This document shows, in pieces, positions 11,305 through 23,433 of a stretch of 64,000 nucleotides of DNA. The stretch spans positions 487,001 through 551,000 of the forward strand of contig JAVYIG010000416.1 of NCBI GenBank assembly GCA_035222895.1, read 5' to 3'. Under the pieces are notes generated by a model. It did no database searches, had not been told where the DNA came from, and was given only the letters and a program-made list of their open reading frames with translations. Source of the stretch: Strongylocentrotus droebachiensis. Its lineage: Eukaryota > Echinodermata > Echinoidea > Camarodonta > Strongylocentrotidae. The number at the start of each line of letters is the position of its first letter. Position 1 is the stretch's first letter. The position numbers and the translations under genes were made by a program.

Positions 11305-12555
11305 CATAGCGATTACACGTAAACGGGAAATGGAATTCTGAAATCCTACTTTGCAAGTGAAATATAAGCATGATCCCGGCATCTAATCGAAAAATAAAGG
11401 GCACACTTGTGATAGCTCATTTTCTCAACTACAACATATCCGAAGCTCAGCGAAAACGAAGCTAAAACAACGGAGATTTTGCTCGTGAAACACAGGAGTG
11501 TAGAATCCAGTTTTGAGAAAAAGTCATGTCCCATAGAGAATACACGCAAAATGTGAAAAATTGACATGCCTCCTTCAATCGCAAAAATACACCATGATAA
11601 TTTTGTCAAAAATAAAAGTTGTGGATACTGCATTTGTAGAAAATTGTCTCAGCTAAAACATATCAAAATTTGAAAGAAAATTGATTGATATTTACAGAGA
11701 TACAATCAATTTTCCAAAAATATGCTGACGTCATAATATGCAAATTAAAATTTTGAGTTTGGAGGCCATTATGATGCCTTTATGAGTTAATTGAGGATCA
11801 AATGAGACATGAAATCATATCTCCGACTCATAATCTATCCAAATATGAAAAAATATTAGGAGTTTCTATCTATTCTAAAGAGTTACAATGAATTTGATAT
11901 AGGCATGTTTTTGCCCATGTATTGTGGATAAAGATAACGCAAATCCGCGCGTGCTGTCAACTTTGACGGACGCTCATTGCATTATTAAAAGGTGAGCAAG
12001 TTATCAAAATGCTTGAAAAAATGTGCCAAATACGATGACAGAAAAAAATCGGCGATTCTATGTTGCAAAATGCCAGTACGCGCGAAAATGCGCGCGCATG
12101 CGCGTGTGCGTAATTTTTTTATCAAATGCTCCATATGGCCTGAAACGTATGTAAAAAAAATTTGGGATGATTTAGAGCATTTTAAAAAAAATCGCGCGCG
12201 TAAACGCGCGGACAAAAGCGTACGCGCATTTTTGCGCGCATTTTTTGACCTGAAATTGACCAGACGGATATTGATCTTAATCATGATAAATATGAATGAA
12301 AAATTACTATCCGTTATGAAGATATGATCATTAGTTGATTTTCACAAAATGGCGCCTAGATGACGTCACGATAATTTTGAGTCTTTGAAAAGTCACGCAG
12401 TTCTAAGTTAGACTAAGATCTATCATCATTGAAAGATTCGTGACAATGGCTTCATTCAGTCTTGAGATATCCTGCGAACAAATTCGAGGAAGAATAAAAA
12501 AGAAAATCTTGACGAAATCAATAGGTGATACGTAGACTTCGTTACGTATCACCTA

Positions 12556-13956
12556 ACTAGACTTTAATTCGTCACTTTGACGAATTAGGTGATACGTGCT
12601 ATTTTGTTATAATGAAAGTTTGCCGATGATGATCTAACGATAATGATCATAAATACGATAAAGACCATGACTAAGAGTGGTATAGCGCCCCCTTCAGGTA
12701 TTCGATAGAGAGTTGTAGAATCAGGATTTCAGAAAAAGTCACCAAACACACAAACTAAGAAAATTCTGAAATGTCGCCTTTAATTGAAATTTTCACTATG
12801 ATAATGTCATCAAAATGATAAATAATGTACATCATTCTTATAGATAATTTGCTTAGCTACGCCGTATCAAAATTTTGGAGAACATTAAGCACAAATAAGC
12901 TAGATAGTGCTCAAAGATCAATTTCATGTAGATTCATGATGTGAATGAATTTCATCTTCCATAGACATAACACGCAAATTGAGAAAATTCTGACATGTGG
13001 CCTTTAATTGAATTTTGAACTATAATGACGTCAATAAAATAAAAAGTAGTGTATTTATCTTGAAGGCAATTGCCTAAGCTACAAGATACCGCAATTTGGA
13101 AGGAAATCAGTCAATATTAGGAGAAATACACTCAATTTTCAAAAAATATAATGACGTCATAATATGCAATTTTGTATTTTGACTTCCAAGGCCATTATGA
13201 TGACGTCAAGATGTATTTAATGGCCAAATGAGCTATGAAATCATATCTCCGACTCATACTCTATCAAAATATGAAAGAAACTTGGCAGTCCTTATTCATC
13301 CCAATGGACTTTTTATAGGCATGTTTTTGCCCATATATACTATGTAATACATGAGCTCGCGCACACGGATATTTATCTTGAACGGACGCTCATTCCGTTA
13401 TTAATAATGATAAAGAGATGAACATGGTATCAAAATGCTTGGAAAAATGTGCCAAACATGATGACAGAGAAAATTTGGCGATTATATGTTGCAAAATGCC
13501 AGAACGCCCAAAAAACGCGCGCGCATGCGCGTTTGAGTAATTTTTTGTCAAATGCTCCATATTGCTTGAAAGGTGTGCAAAAAAAAATTAGAATAATTTG
13601 GAGCATTTTTAATTTTTGCGCGCACGTAAACGCGCGCACGAACGCGTACGCGCGGATTTGCGTACGTTTTTTTATCTGAAATTGACCGGAAGGATATTGA
13701 TCTTATTCATGATAAATATGAATGAAAAATTACTTTCCGTTATGAAGATATGATCATAAGTTGATTTTTACAAAATGGCGCCTGGATGACGTCACAGTAA
13801 TTTTGAGTCTTTGAAAAGTTATGCAGTTCTAAGTTAGACTAAGATATATCAACATTGAAAGTTTCATGACAATGGCTTTTGCCATTCTTGAGATATCCTG
13901 CGAACAAAATTGAGGAAGAATAATAATAATTTCTTCTATACAGACACAAAATAAAT
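12556..13956 (+). mobile_element. Family A unit A3 (short subtype)
   Basis: Family A hairpin with loop ACTTT, then AGGTGATACGT and a GCTATTTTGTTATAATGAAAG stretch that also marks the units at 1 and 22032. About 1.4 kb, with no tRNA-like segment. It ends in an unusual tail (TTTCTTCTATACAGACACAAA) shared with the unit at 22032 instead of a 3' hairpin module. Confidence 0.75.
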
Positions 13957-15994
13957 ACTAGACTTTAATTCGTCACTTAGACGAATTAGGTGATACGTAT
14001 GATAATGGTTTACATAACGAATAATGCATTACACAATATATTATTTTGTAAAATGCTTCTCCCATTGATATGCTTCTCCCATTATGATCTATTCATATGT
14101 CAAGATTAAATTGTGTCTCCTTGATCATCATGAATCTAGGGAAGATAGATTGAAACAATATATGACCTTTGACCCTGTGCAGTAACCAGTTACACATTTG
14201 ACTCTTATTTACATCATGAAGAACACCTTTTGACGATTTTATCTTATTCAAAGAAATGAAAATGTAATTGATAAATGATTATCATCATTACGATAATGAT
14301 GATCATGATGATAATGATCATGATCATGAGCGCAATCATGACATCTTATTGAAAGAATGAGGGTTGATTTAGATAGCATATAGTCTCAGCTACAACATAC
14401 TCAAAAATCAACAAAATCCAAGCAGAAATAACGGCGATATTGCTCGCAAAAGACAGGAATGTAGACTCCAGATTTGAGAAAAAGTCATCTCCCATAGGGA
14501 TTACACGCAAAAAGTAATGGATTAAGTGAAAATAGGGTAATAATAAAGTAAAAAGGGTTGTTTATGACATTATTTGCGATTCTACGTGTTTAAATAATCA
14601 AAGGAGATGGTACAGTGAAGGTCAAAAGGAAAAAAAAGTGAAGAAAAAAAATGTTGGAGACACCCGGACTCGAACCAGGGATCTCGAGGTTAGAAGTCAA
14701 GTGCGTTACCGATGTACCAAAACATCTCCCATAGCGATTACACGTAAACGGGAAATGAAATTCTGAAATCCTACTTTGCAAGTGAAATATTAGCATGATC
14801 CCGGCATCTAATCGAAAAATAAAGGGCACATTTGTGATAGATTATTGTCTTAGCTACAACATATCCGAAGCTCAGCAAAAACGAAGCTAAAACAACGGAG
14901 ATTTTGCTCGCGAAAGACAGGTGTGTAGAATCCAGTTTTGAGAAAAAGTCATGTCCCATAGAGAATACACGCAAAATGTGAAAAATTGACATGCCTCCTT
15001 TAATCGCAAAAATACACCATGATACTTTTGTCAAAAATAAAAATTGTGGATACTGCATTTGTAGAAAATTGTCTCAGCTAGAACATATAAAAATTTGTAA
15101 GAAAATCAATCAATATTTACAGGGATACAATCAATTTTCAAAAAATATGCTTACGTCATAATGTGCAAATTAAAATTTTGAGTTTGGAGGCCATTATGAT
15201 GACGTCATGATTTAATTGAGGGTCAAATGAGACATGAAATCATATCTCCGACTCATAATCTATCTAAATATGAAAAAATATTGGGAGTTCCTATCTTTTC
15301 TGAAGAGTTACAATGAATTTTGTATAGGCATGATTTTGCCCATGTATGGTGGATAAAGATAGCGCAGAGCCGCGCGTACTGTCAACTTTGACGGACGCTC
15401 ATTGCGTTATTAAAAGGTGAACAAGTTATCAAAATGCTTGGAAAAATGTACCAAATATGATGACAGAAAAAAATCGGCGATTCTATGTTGCAAAATGCCA
15501 GTACGCGCGAAAACGCGCGCGCATGCGCGTGTGCGTAATTTTTTTATCAAATGCTCTATATGGCCTGAAACGTATGCAAAAAAAATTTGGGATGATTTAG
15601 AGCATTTTAAATTTTTGCGCGCGCGTAAACGCGCGGATGAGCGCGCACGCGCGCATTTGCGCACGTTTATTGACCTGAAATTGACCGGACGGATATTGAT
15701 CTTAATCGTGATAATTATGAATGAGAAATACTTTTCCATTATGAAGATATGATCATTAGTTGATTTTCACAAAATGGCGCCTGGATGACGTCACGATGAT
15801 TTTGAGTCTTTGAAAAGTCACGCAGTTCTAAGTTAGACTAAGATCTATCATCATTGAAAGTTTCATGACAATGGCGTCAGTCAGTCTTGAGATATCCTGC
15901 GAACAAATTCGAGGAAGAATAATAAATAATAATAAATAATAACAATCTTGACGAAATCAATAGGTGATACGTAGACTTCGTTACGTATCACCTA
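13957..15994 (+). mobile_element. Family A unit A4 (long subtype)
   Basis: Complete: 5' hairpin with loop ACTTA, subterminal AGGTGATACGT, DR1-like motif, GATC-rich stretch, tRNA-like segment, CG blocks, TAA tract and a 3' module (15945-15994) with a perfect 12-bp hairpin. A good reference copy for the family. Confidence 0.8.
14656..14729 (-). tRNA. tRNA-like sequence (copy 3)
   Basis: As copy 1, with one A-box-region change (GATGTACC on the plus strand). T arm intact. Confidence 0.45.
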
Positions 15995-16200
15995 ACTAGA
16001 CTTTAATTCGTCACTTAGACGAATTAGGTGATACGTATGATAATGGTTTACATAACGAATAATGCATTACACAATATATTATTTTGTAAAATGCTTCTCC
16101 CATTTATATGCTTCTCCCATTATGATCTATTCATATGTCAAGATTAAATTGTGTCTCCTTGATCATCATGAATCTAGGGAAGATAGATTGAAACAATATA

Positions 16201-16213
16201 TGACCTTTGACCC
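16201..16213 (+). promoter_or_regulatory. DR1-like nuclear receptor motif (example)
   Basis: TGACCTTTGACCC is two nuclear-receptor half-sites as a direct repeat with 1-bp spacing, the arrangement bound by HNF4/RXR/COUP-type receptors. It recurs about 200 bp from the 5' end of the long family A units. Function is not shown. Confidence 0.35.
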
Positions 16214-16694
16214 TGTGCAGTAACCAGTTACACATTTGACTCTTATTTATATCATGAAGAACACCTTTTGACGATTTTATCTTATTCAAAGAAATGAAAA
16301 TGTAATTGATAAATGATTTTCATCATTACGATAATGATGATCATGATGATAATGATCATGATCATGAGCGCAATCATGACATCTTATTGAAAAAATGAGG
16401 AGTGATTTAGATAGCATATAGTCTCAGCTACAACATACTAAAAAATCAACAAAATCCAAGCAGAAATAACGGCGATATTGCTCGCAAAAGACAGGAATGT
16501 AGACTCCAGATTTGAGAAAAAGTCATCTCCCATAGGGATTACACGCAAAAAGTAATGGATTAAGTGAAAATAGGGTAATAATAAAGTAAAAAGGGTTGTT
16601 TATGACATTATTTGCGATTCTACGTGTTTAAATAATCAAAGGAGATGGTACAGTGAAGGTCAAAAGGAAAAAAAAAGTGAAGAAAAAAAATGTT

Positions 16695-16768
16695 GGAGAC
16701 ACCCGGACTCGAACCAGGGATCTCGAGGTTAGAAGTCAAGTGCGTTACCGATATACCAAAACATCTCC
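16695..16768 (-). tRNA. tRNA-like sequence (copy 4)
   Basis: Same 74-nt form as copy 1, with acceptor ends and T arm intact. Confidence 0.5.
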
Positions 16769-18524
16769 CATAGCGATTACACGTAAACGGGAAATGGAAT
16801 TCTCAAATCCCACTTTGCAAGTAGAATATGAGCATGATCCCGGCATATGATCGAAAAATAAAGGGCACACTTGTGATAGCTCATTGTCTCAGCTACAACA
16901 TATCCGAAGCTCAGCGAAAACGAAGCTAAAACAACGGAGATTTTGCTCGCGAAAGACAGAAGTGTAGAATCCAGTTTTGAGAAAAAGTCATGTCCCATAG
17001 AGAATACACGCAAAATGTGAAAAATTGACATGCCTCCATCAATCGCAAAAATACACCATGATAATTTTGTCAAAAATAAAAGTTGTGGATACTGCATTTG
17101 TAGAAAATTGTCTCAGCTAAAACATATCAAAATTTGAAAGAAAATTGATTGATATTTACAGAGATACAATCAATTTTCCAAAAATATGCTGACGTCATAA
17201 TATGCAAATTAAAATTTTGAGTTTGGAGGCCATTATGATGCCTTTATGAGTTAATTGAGGATCAAATGAGACATGAAATCATATCTCCGACTCATAATCT
17301 ATCCAAATATGAAAAAATATTAGGAGTTTCTATCTATTCTAAAGAGTTACAATGAATTTGATATAGGCATGTTTTTGCCCATGTATTGTGGATAAAGATA
17401 ACGCAAATCCGCGCGTGCTGTCAACTTTGACGGACGCTCATTGGGTTATTAAAAGGTGAGCAAGTTATCAAAATGCTTGAAAAAATGTGCCAAATACGAT
17501 GACAGAAAAAAATCGGCGATTCTATGTTGCAAAATGCCAGTACGCGCGAAAATGCGCGCGCATGCGCGTGTGCGTAATTTTTTTATCAAATGCTCCATAT
17601 GGCCTGAAACGTATGTAAAAAAAATTTGGGATGATTTGGAGCATTTTAAAAAAATCCGCGCGCGTAAACGCGCGGACAAAAGCGTACGCGCATTTTTGCG
17701 CGCATTTCTTGACCTGAAATTGACCGGACGGATATCGATCTAATTCGTGATAAATATGAATGAAAAATTACTTTCCGTTATGAAGATATGATCCTAAGTT
17801 GATTTTCACAAAATGGCGCCTGGATGACGTCACGATAATTTTGAGTCTTTGAAAAGTCACGCAGTTCTAAGTTAGACTAAGGTCTATCATCATTGAAAAT
17901 TTCATGACAATGGCTTTATTCAATCTTGAGATATCCTGCGAACAAAATCGAGGAAGAATAAAAAAGAAAATCTTGACGAAATCAATAGGTGATACGTAGA
18001 CTTCGTTACGTATCACCTAACTAGACTTTAATTCGTCACTTAGACGAATTAGGTGATACGTATGACATTGGTTTACATAACGTAGAATGCATTACACGAT
18101 ATCATATTATTTTAGAAAATGTTCCTCCCATTATGATCTATCCATATGTCAAGTTTTAATCGTGTCGATCCCTTGATCATTATGGATCTAGGGAAGATAG
18201 ATTGAGACAGTATATGACAATTGACTCTGTGCAGTAACCAGTTACACCTTTGACTCTAATTTACATGATGAAGAACGCAATTTGACGATTTTATCTTCTT
18301 CAAAGAAATGAAAATGTAATTGATAAATAAGAGCTCATGCCTGAATAATTAAAAGTGAATAGTGTATGACGTCACGGTGTCCCGGCGTAAATGAAAAGTC
18401 AAAATAAAAAAGGGAATACATTAGCGAACATTTTGAGTTGTCGACAAGAGATTCGCTAGTTGCTTGAAAATAAAATCTTTAAATATTGGATGGATATATA
18501 TTGTCACTGTATAAAGAATGTAGA

Positions 18525-19232
18525 TTAGAGGGATATTGATCTGTTAGTCTTTCTCGAAGGCTTATCAATTAAAGGAATACAAAAAATTGAATGTATTGCG
18601 CTCAAGAAATTATGTACAAAATTGCCAATAAATTTCACGAGATCAATGTTAAAATCTCCCATTATATAAACCTGTTTATGTTCAGTATAAGTTTTCTGTA
18701 AACAAAATTCAAAGACAGGGATGAAATCATTGATATTTGATTGAGGTTTCCTATATATGACACCTACAATAATATTCTTATGTCTCGGCAAGTTGCTTTT
18801 AATAAACAGTGATTCATAATTGTATGATGGGTATAATATAAATATATCATTGCGTATTTCATATTCAAAGTTGTCAGCGACCAATAGACCAACAGCTCCA
18901 CCCTTTTCTTCTTGGCGACTAGAATGTATAAATGAATAACCAAACACATTGAATAATAGTGGCGTACTGTCATTAATCCAAGTTTCAAAGAAATCTATAC
19001 ATAAAGTACAGATGAAATTGGATAAAGCATTAAAATGTATGTTTAAAATACGGGAATTAAAATGTAAAATACTAAAATGATAGTCAATGTTACTGAATTC
19101 AGTCGTAAAATCCTCATCAATATAATATTTACAGTTCAGAAACCTAATGAAATGAAACTCATCTTCTTTTTCGGATAAATAGTTTAAATAATTGATATCT
19201 GTGTAAGTATCTGTAGTATTACTACCAAATAT
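18525..19232 (-). pseudogene. CR1/L2-like LINE endonuclease fragment
   Basis: An open minus-strand frame of about 236 codons matches the N-terminal half of an APE-type LINE endonuclease. The order is an HFSILHFNSRIL segment, FFETWIN (the catalytic-Glu region of LSETW-type motifs), GAVGLLV, IIVGVIYRKP (like GVIYRPP) and YIMGDFNIDL (catalytic Asp and Asn). It ends in a stop after SRKTNRSISL; further matching residues continue beyond the stop. No reverse transcriptase is nearby, so it is a truncated dead copy. Clade assignment to CR1/L2/Crack-like groups is from motif style only. Confidence 0.75.
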
Positions 19233-20667
19233 TTAATGAAGTTCGTCATTATTCAAGTCTTGAATAGGAAATGAAGAATGAGTACAGAGTGGGTTATTAA
19301 TGTAGACAAATGCTTATGTTCCCTATAACGCTCATTTCATGTATTTTAGTACCAGAGAAAAAAAGAAGTCAGTCACTCACTAGTGTCTGACAGTAAAGTC
19401 TAGAAAGTAGAAGTGTTTCCTTACATAATTTGAATACAAGGACACTACTAACGTTTAAGTTTCACAAATAGGACATACGTGACATAATTCATCATTTCAA
19501 CATTCAATTGAAGATTATGACATGATCCCAACATCTGATCGAAAAACAAAGTACACCGTTTTTATAGCCCATGGTCTCAGCTATAACATACCCAAATTTG
19601 GGAGAGAAGAAAGCACAAATGAGCGAGATAGTGCTGAAAGATTGATGTGATGTAGATTCATAATGTGAACGAAATTCACCCTCCATAGACATAACACGCA
19701 AATGACGAAAATTTTGACATGTGGCCTTTAATTGAATTTTTTACTATGATGACATCATTTAAATGAAAATTGGTGGAGGCTGATCTCGAAGACGATTGCC
19801 TCGGCTACAACATATTAAAATCTAGAAGAGAATCGATGAATATTAAGAGAAATACACTACATTTTCCATAAACATAATGACGTCATAATATGCATTTTTG
19901 TATTTTTGACTTCCAAGGCCATTATGATGACGTCAAGATGTACTTAATGGCCAAATGAGATATGAAATCATACCTTTGACTCATACTCTATCTAAATATG
20001 AAAACAAATTGGCAGTCCTTATTCATCCAAATGGACTTTTTATAGGCATGTTTTTGCCCATATACGCTATGTAATACAGAAATCGCGCACACGGATATTT
20101 ATCTTGAACGGACGCTCATTCCGTTATTAATAGTGATAAAGAGATAAACTTGGTATCAAATTGTTCGGAAAATTATGAGGAATATTCGGTCAAAAGCTTT
20201 TGCAGAGAAATTATTTTTCGTTCGGCCGTGACGAACGAAAACGTCCAAAAATGCGTGTTTTGCGCGATTTTTTATGAAATGCTTATGATGGCCTGAAACG
20301 TATGCAAAAAAAATTTAAGACGATTTTGAGCAATTTTAAATTTTACGCGCGCATTAACGCGCGCACCTACGCGTACGCGCATTTTTGCGCGCATTTATTG
20401 ATCTGAAATTGACCCGACAAATATGGACCTTGATCATGACAAATATGAATGAGAAATGGCTTTCTGTTATGAAGATATGATCATAAGTTGATTTTCACAA
20501 AATGGCGCTCAGATGACGTCACGATAATTTTGAGTCACTGAAAAGTCACACAGTTCTAAGTTAGACTAAGATCTATCAACAGTGAAAGATTCATGACAAT
20601 AGCTTTATTCAGTCTTGAGATATCCTGCGAACAAATTCGAGGAAGAATAATAAATAAATAAAGAAAA

Positions 20668-20780
20668 TCTTGACGAAATCAATAGGTGATACGTAGACTT
20701 CGTTACGTATCACCTAATAATAAATAACAATCTTGACGAAATCAAAAGGTGATACGTTGACTTCGTTACGTATCACCTAA
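20668..20780 (+). repeat. Two family A 3' hairpin modules in tandem
   Basis: Two modules (20668-20717 and 20730-20780) separated by TAATAAATAACA. The first has the GTAGACTTCG loop form, the second GTTGACTTCG. The second is followed directly by a type III start. Confidence 0.85.
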
Positions 20781-22031
20781 TGATTCCTTCAAAATTTGCA
20801 ATTTCAACTTTCGATCGAAAATTTTAACATGATCCCAACATCTGATTAAAAAACAAAGTTTCCCTCTTTTATAGCCCATGGTCTCAGCTATAACATATCC
20901 AAATTTGGGAGAAAACAAAGCACAAATGAGCGAGATAGTGCTGAAAGATGGATGCGATGTAGATTCATAGTGTGGACAAAATTCACCCTCTATAGACATA
21001 ACACACAAATGACGAAAATTTTGACATGTGGCCTTTAATTGAATTTTTTACTATGATGACATCATTTAAATGAAAATTGGTGTAAACTGATCTCGAAGAC
21101 GATTGCCTCGGCTACAACATATTAAAATCTAGAAGAGAATCGATGAATATTAAGAGAAACACACTAAATTTTCCATAAACATAATGACGTCATAATATGC
21201 ATTTTTGTATTTTTGACTTCCAAGGCCATTATGATGACGTCAAGATGTACTTAATGGCCAAATGAGATATGAAATCATACCTTCGACTCATACTCTATCT
21301 AAATATGGAAAAAAAATTGGCAGTCCTTATTCATATCAATGGACTTTTTATGGGCATGTTTTTGCCCATATACGCTATGTAATACAAAAATCGCGCGTGC
21401 GGACGGTTATCTTGAACGGACGCTCATTCCGTTATTAATAGTGATAAAGAGATAAACTTGGTATCAAATTGTTCGGAAAATTATGAGGAATATCCTGTCA
21501 AAAGTTTTTGCGGAGGAATTATTTTTCGTTCGGCCGTGACGAACGAAAACGTCCAAAAATGCGTGTTTTGCGCGATTTTTTATGAAATGCTTATAATGGC
21601 CTGAAACGTATGCAAAAAAAATTTAAGACGATTTTGAGCAATTTTAAATTTTACGCGCGCATTAACGCGCGCACCTACGCGTGCGCGCATTTTTGCGCGC
21701 ATTTATTGACTTGAAATTGACCGGACAAATATTGACCTTGATCATGACAAATATGAATGAGAAATGGCTTTCTGTTATGAAGATATGATCATAAGTTGAT
21801 TTTCACAAAATGGCGTCTGGATGACGTCACGATGACTTTGAGTCTTTGAAAAGTCACGCAGTTCTAAGTTAGACTAAGATCTATCATCATTGAAAGATTC
21901 ATGATTATGGCTTTATTCAGTCTTGAGATATCCTGCGAACAAATTCGAGGAAGAATAATAATAAATAAATAATAAATAACAATCTTGACGAAATCAAAAG
22001 GTGATACGTTGACTTCGTTACGTATCACCTA
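20781..22031 (+). mobile_element. Type III unit (start TGATTCC)
   Basis: Starts TGATTCCTTCAAAATTTGC immediately after CACCTAA, with no ACTAGAC hairpin. The body shares CRE/CG-block architecture with family A (CG blocks near 21560 and 21655), and it ends in a family A 3' module (21983-22031). It may be a family A derivative that has lost its 5' end. A close copy is at 36827. Confidence 0.65.
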
Positions 22032-23433
22032 ACTAGACTTTAATTCGTCACTTTGACGAATTAGGTGATACGTGCTATTTTGTTATCATGAAAGTGTGCC
22101 GATGATGATCTAATGATAATGATCATAAATACGATGAAGACCATCATTAAGAGTGGTATAGCGCCCCCTTTAGGTAATCGATAGAGATTTGTAGAATCAG
22201 TATTTCAGAAAAAGTCGCCTAACACGCTAACTACGAAAATTCTGACATGTCGCCTTTAATTGAAATTTTCACTATGATGATGTCATCGAAATGATAAATG
22301 ATGTACGTCAATATTGTAGATAATTTATTAGCTACGCCGTATCAGAATTTGGGAGAACATAGAGTACAAATAAGCTAGATAGTGCTCAAAGATCAATGTC
22401 ATGAAGATTCATGATGTCAACGAATTTCACCTTCCTTAGGCTTAACACGCAAATTAAGAAAATTCTGAAGTGTGGCCTTTAATTGAATTTTGTACAATGA
22501 TGACGTCAATAGAATAAAAAGCAGTGTGTATTGATCATGTAGGCACTTTCCTAAGCTACAAGATACCGCAATTTGAAAGAAAATCAGTCAATATTAAGAG
22601 AAATACACTAAATTTTCAAAAAATATAATGACGTCATAATATGCAATTTTGTATTTTGACTTCCAAGGCCATTATGATGACGTCAAAATGTATTTAATGG
22701 CCAAATAAGCTATGAAATCATATCTTCGACTCATACTCTATCAAAATATGAAAAAAACTTGGCATTCCTTATTCATCCCAATGGACTTTTTATAGGCATG
22801 TTTTTGCCCATATATACTATGCAATACATGAGCTTGCGCACAAGGATATTTATCTTGAACGGACGCTCATTCCGTTATTAATAGTGATAAAAGGATGAAC
22901 ATGGTATCGAAATGCTTGGAAAAATGTGCCAAACATGATGACAGAGAAAATTTGGCGATTATATGTTGCAAAATGCCAGAACGCGCAAAAAACGCGCGCG
23001 CATGAGCATTTGAGGGATTTTTTGTCAAATGCTCCATATGGCTTGAAACGTATGCACAAACAAATTGGGATGATTTGGAGCATTTTAAATTTTTGCGCGC
23101 ACGTAAACGCGCGCAAAAACGCATACGCGCGGATTTACGCACGTTTTTTAATCTGAAATTGACCGGAAGGATATTGATCTTATTCATGATAAATATGAAT
23201 GAAAAATTACTTTCCGTTATGAAGATATGATCATAAGTTGATTTTCACAAAATGGCGCCTGGATGACGTCACGATAATTTTGTATCTTTGAAAAGTCATG
23301 CAGTTCTAAGTTAGACTAAGATCTATCATCAGAGAAAGTTTCATGACAATGGCTTCAGCCATTCTTGAGATATCCTGCGAACAAAATTGAGGAAGAATAA
23401 TAATAATTTCTTCTATACAGACACAAAATAAAT
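22032..23433 (+). mobile_element. Family A unit A7 (short subtype)
   Basis: Sister of the unit at 12556: same 5' stretch, same 1.40-kb length, same TTTCTTCTATACAGACACAAA tail instead of a hairpin module. Confidence 0.75.

Larger units (their letters stand above)
9852..12555 (+). mobile_element. Family A unit A2, chimeric, with two tRNA-like segments
   Basis: Canonical family A start. At 2.70 kb it is among the longest units because the segment around the tRNA-like sequence occurs twice (about 10285-10740 and 10970-11420). Between the copies lies a GA-rich and AGCGCCCCCTTC piece like that in unit A1. It ends in a family A 3' module (12507-12555). Confidence 0.75.
15995..18019 (+). mobile_element. 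Family A unit A5 (long subtype)
   Basis: Complete long unit: 5' hairpin, tRNA-like segment at 16695, CG blocks, and a 3' module (17970-18019) whose hairpin arms are AGGTGATACGTA and TACGTATCACCT with loop GACTTCGT. Confidence 0.8.
18020..20780 (+). mobile_element. Family A unit A6 interrupted by LINE fragment
   Basis: Family A 5' end and the DR1-region sequence run to about 18330. A segment of about 1.1 kb foreign to the other units follows (18340-19480), including a CR1-like LINE fragment. The body then resumes at 19500 in a form close to the type III units. Two family A 3' modules close it (20668-20717, 20730-20780). Confidence 0.7.

Noticed and set aside
11992..12327. Recurring 95-113-codon frames on both strands over the CG-rich blocks
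   Set aside because: Both strands are open at once because the CGCG-rich, stop-poor blocks suppress stop codons. Basic Arg/Ala-rich products and no domain features.
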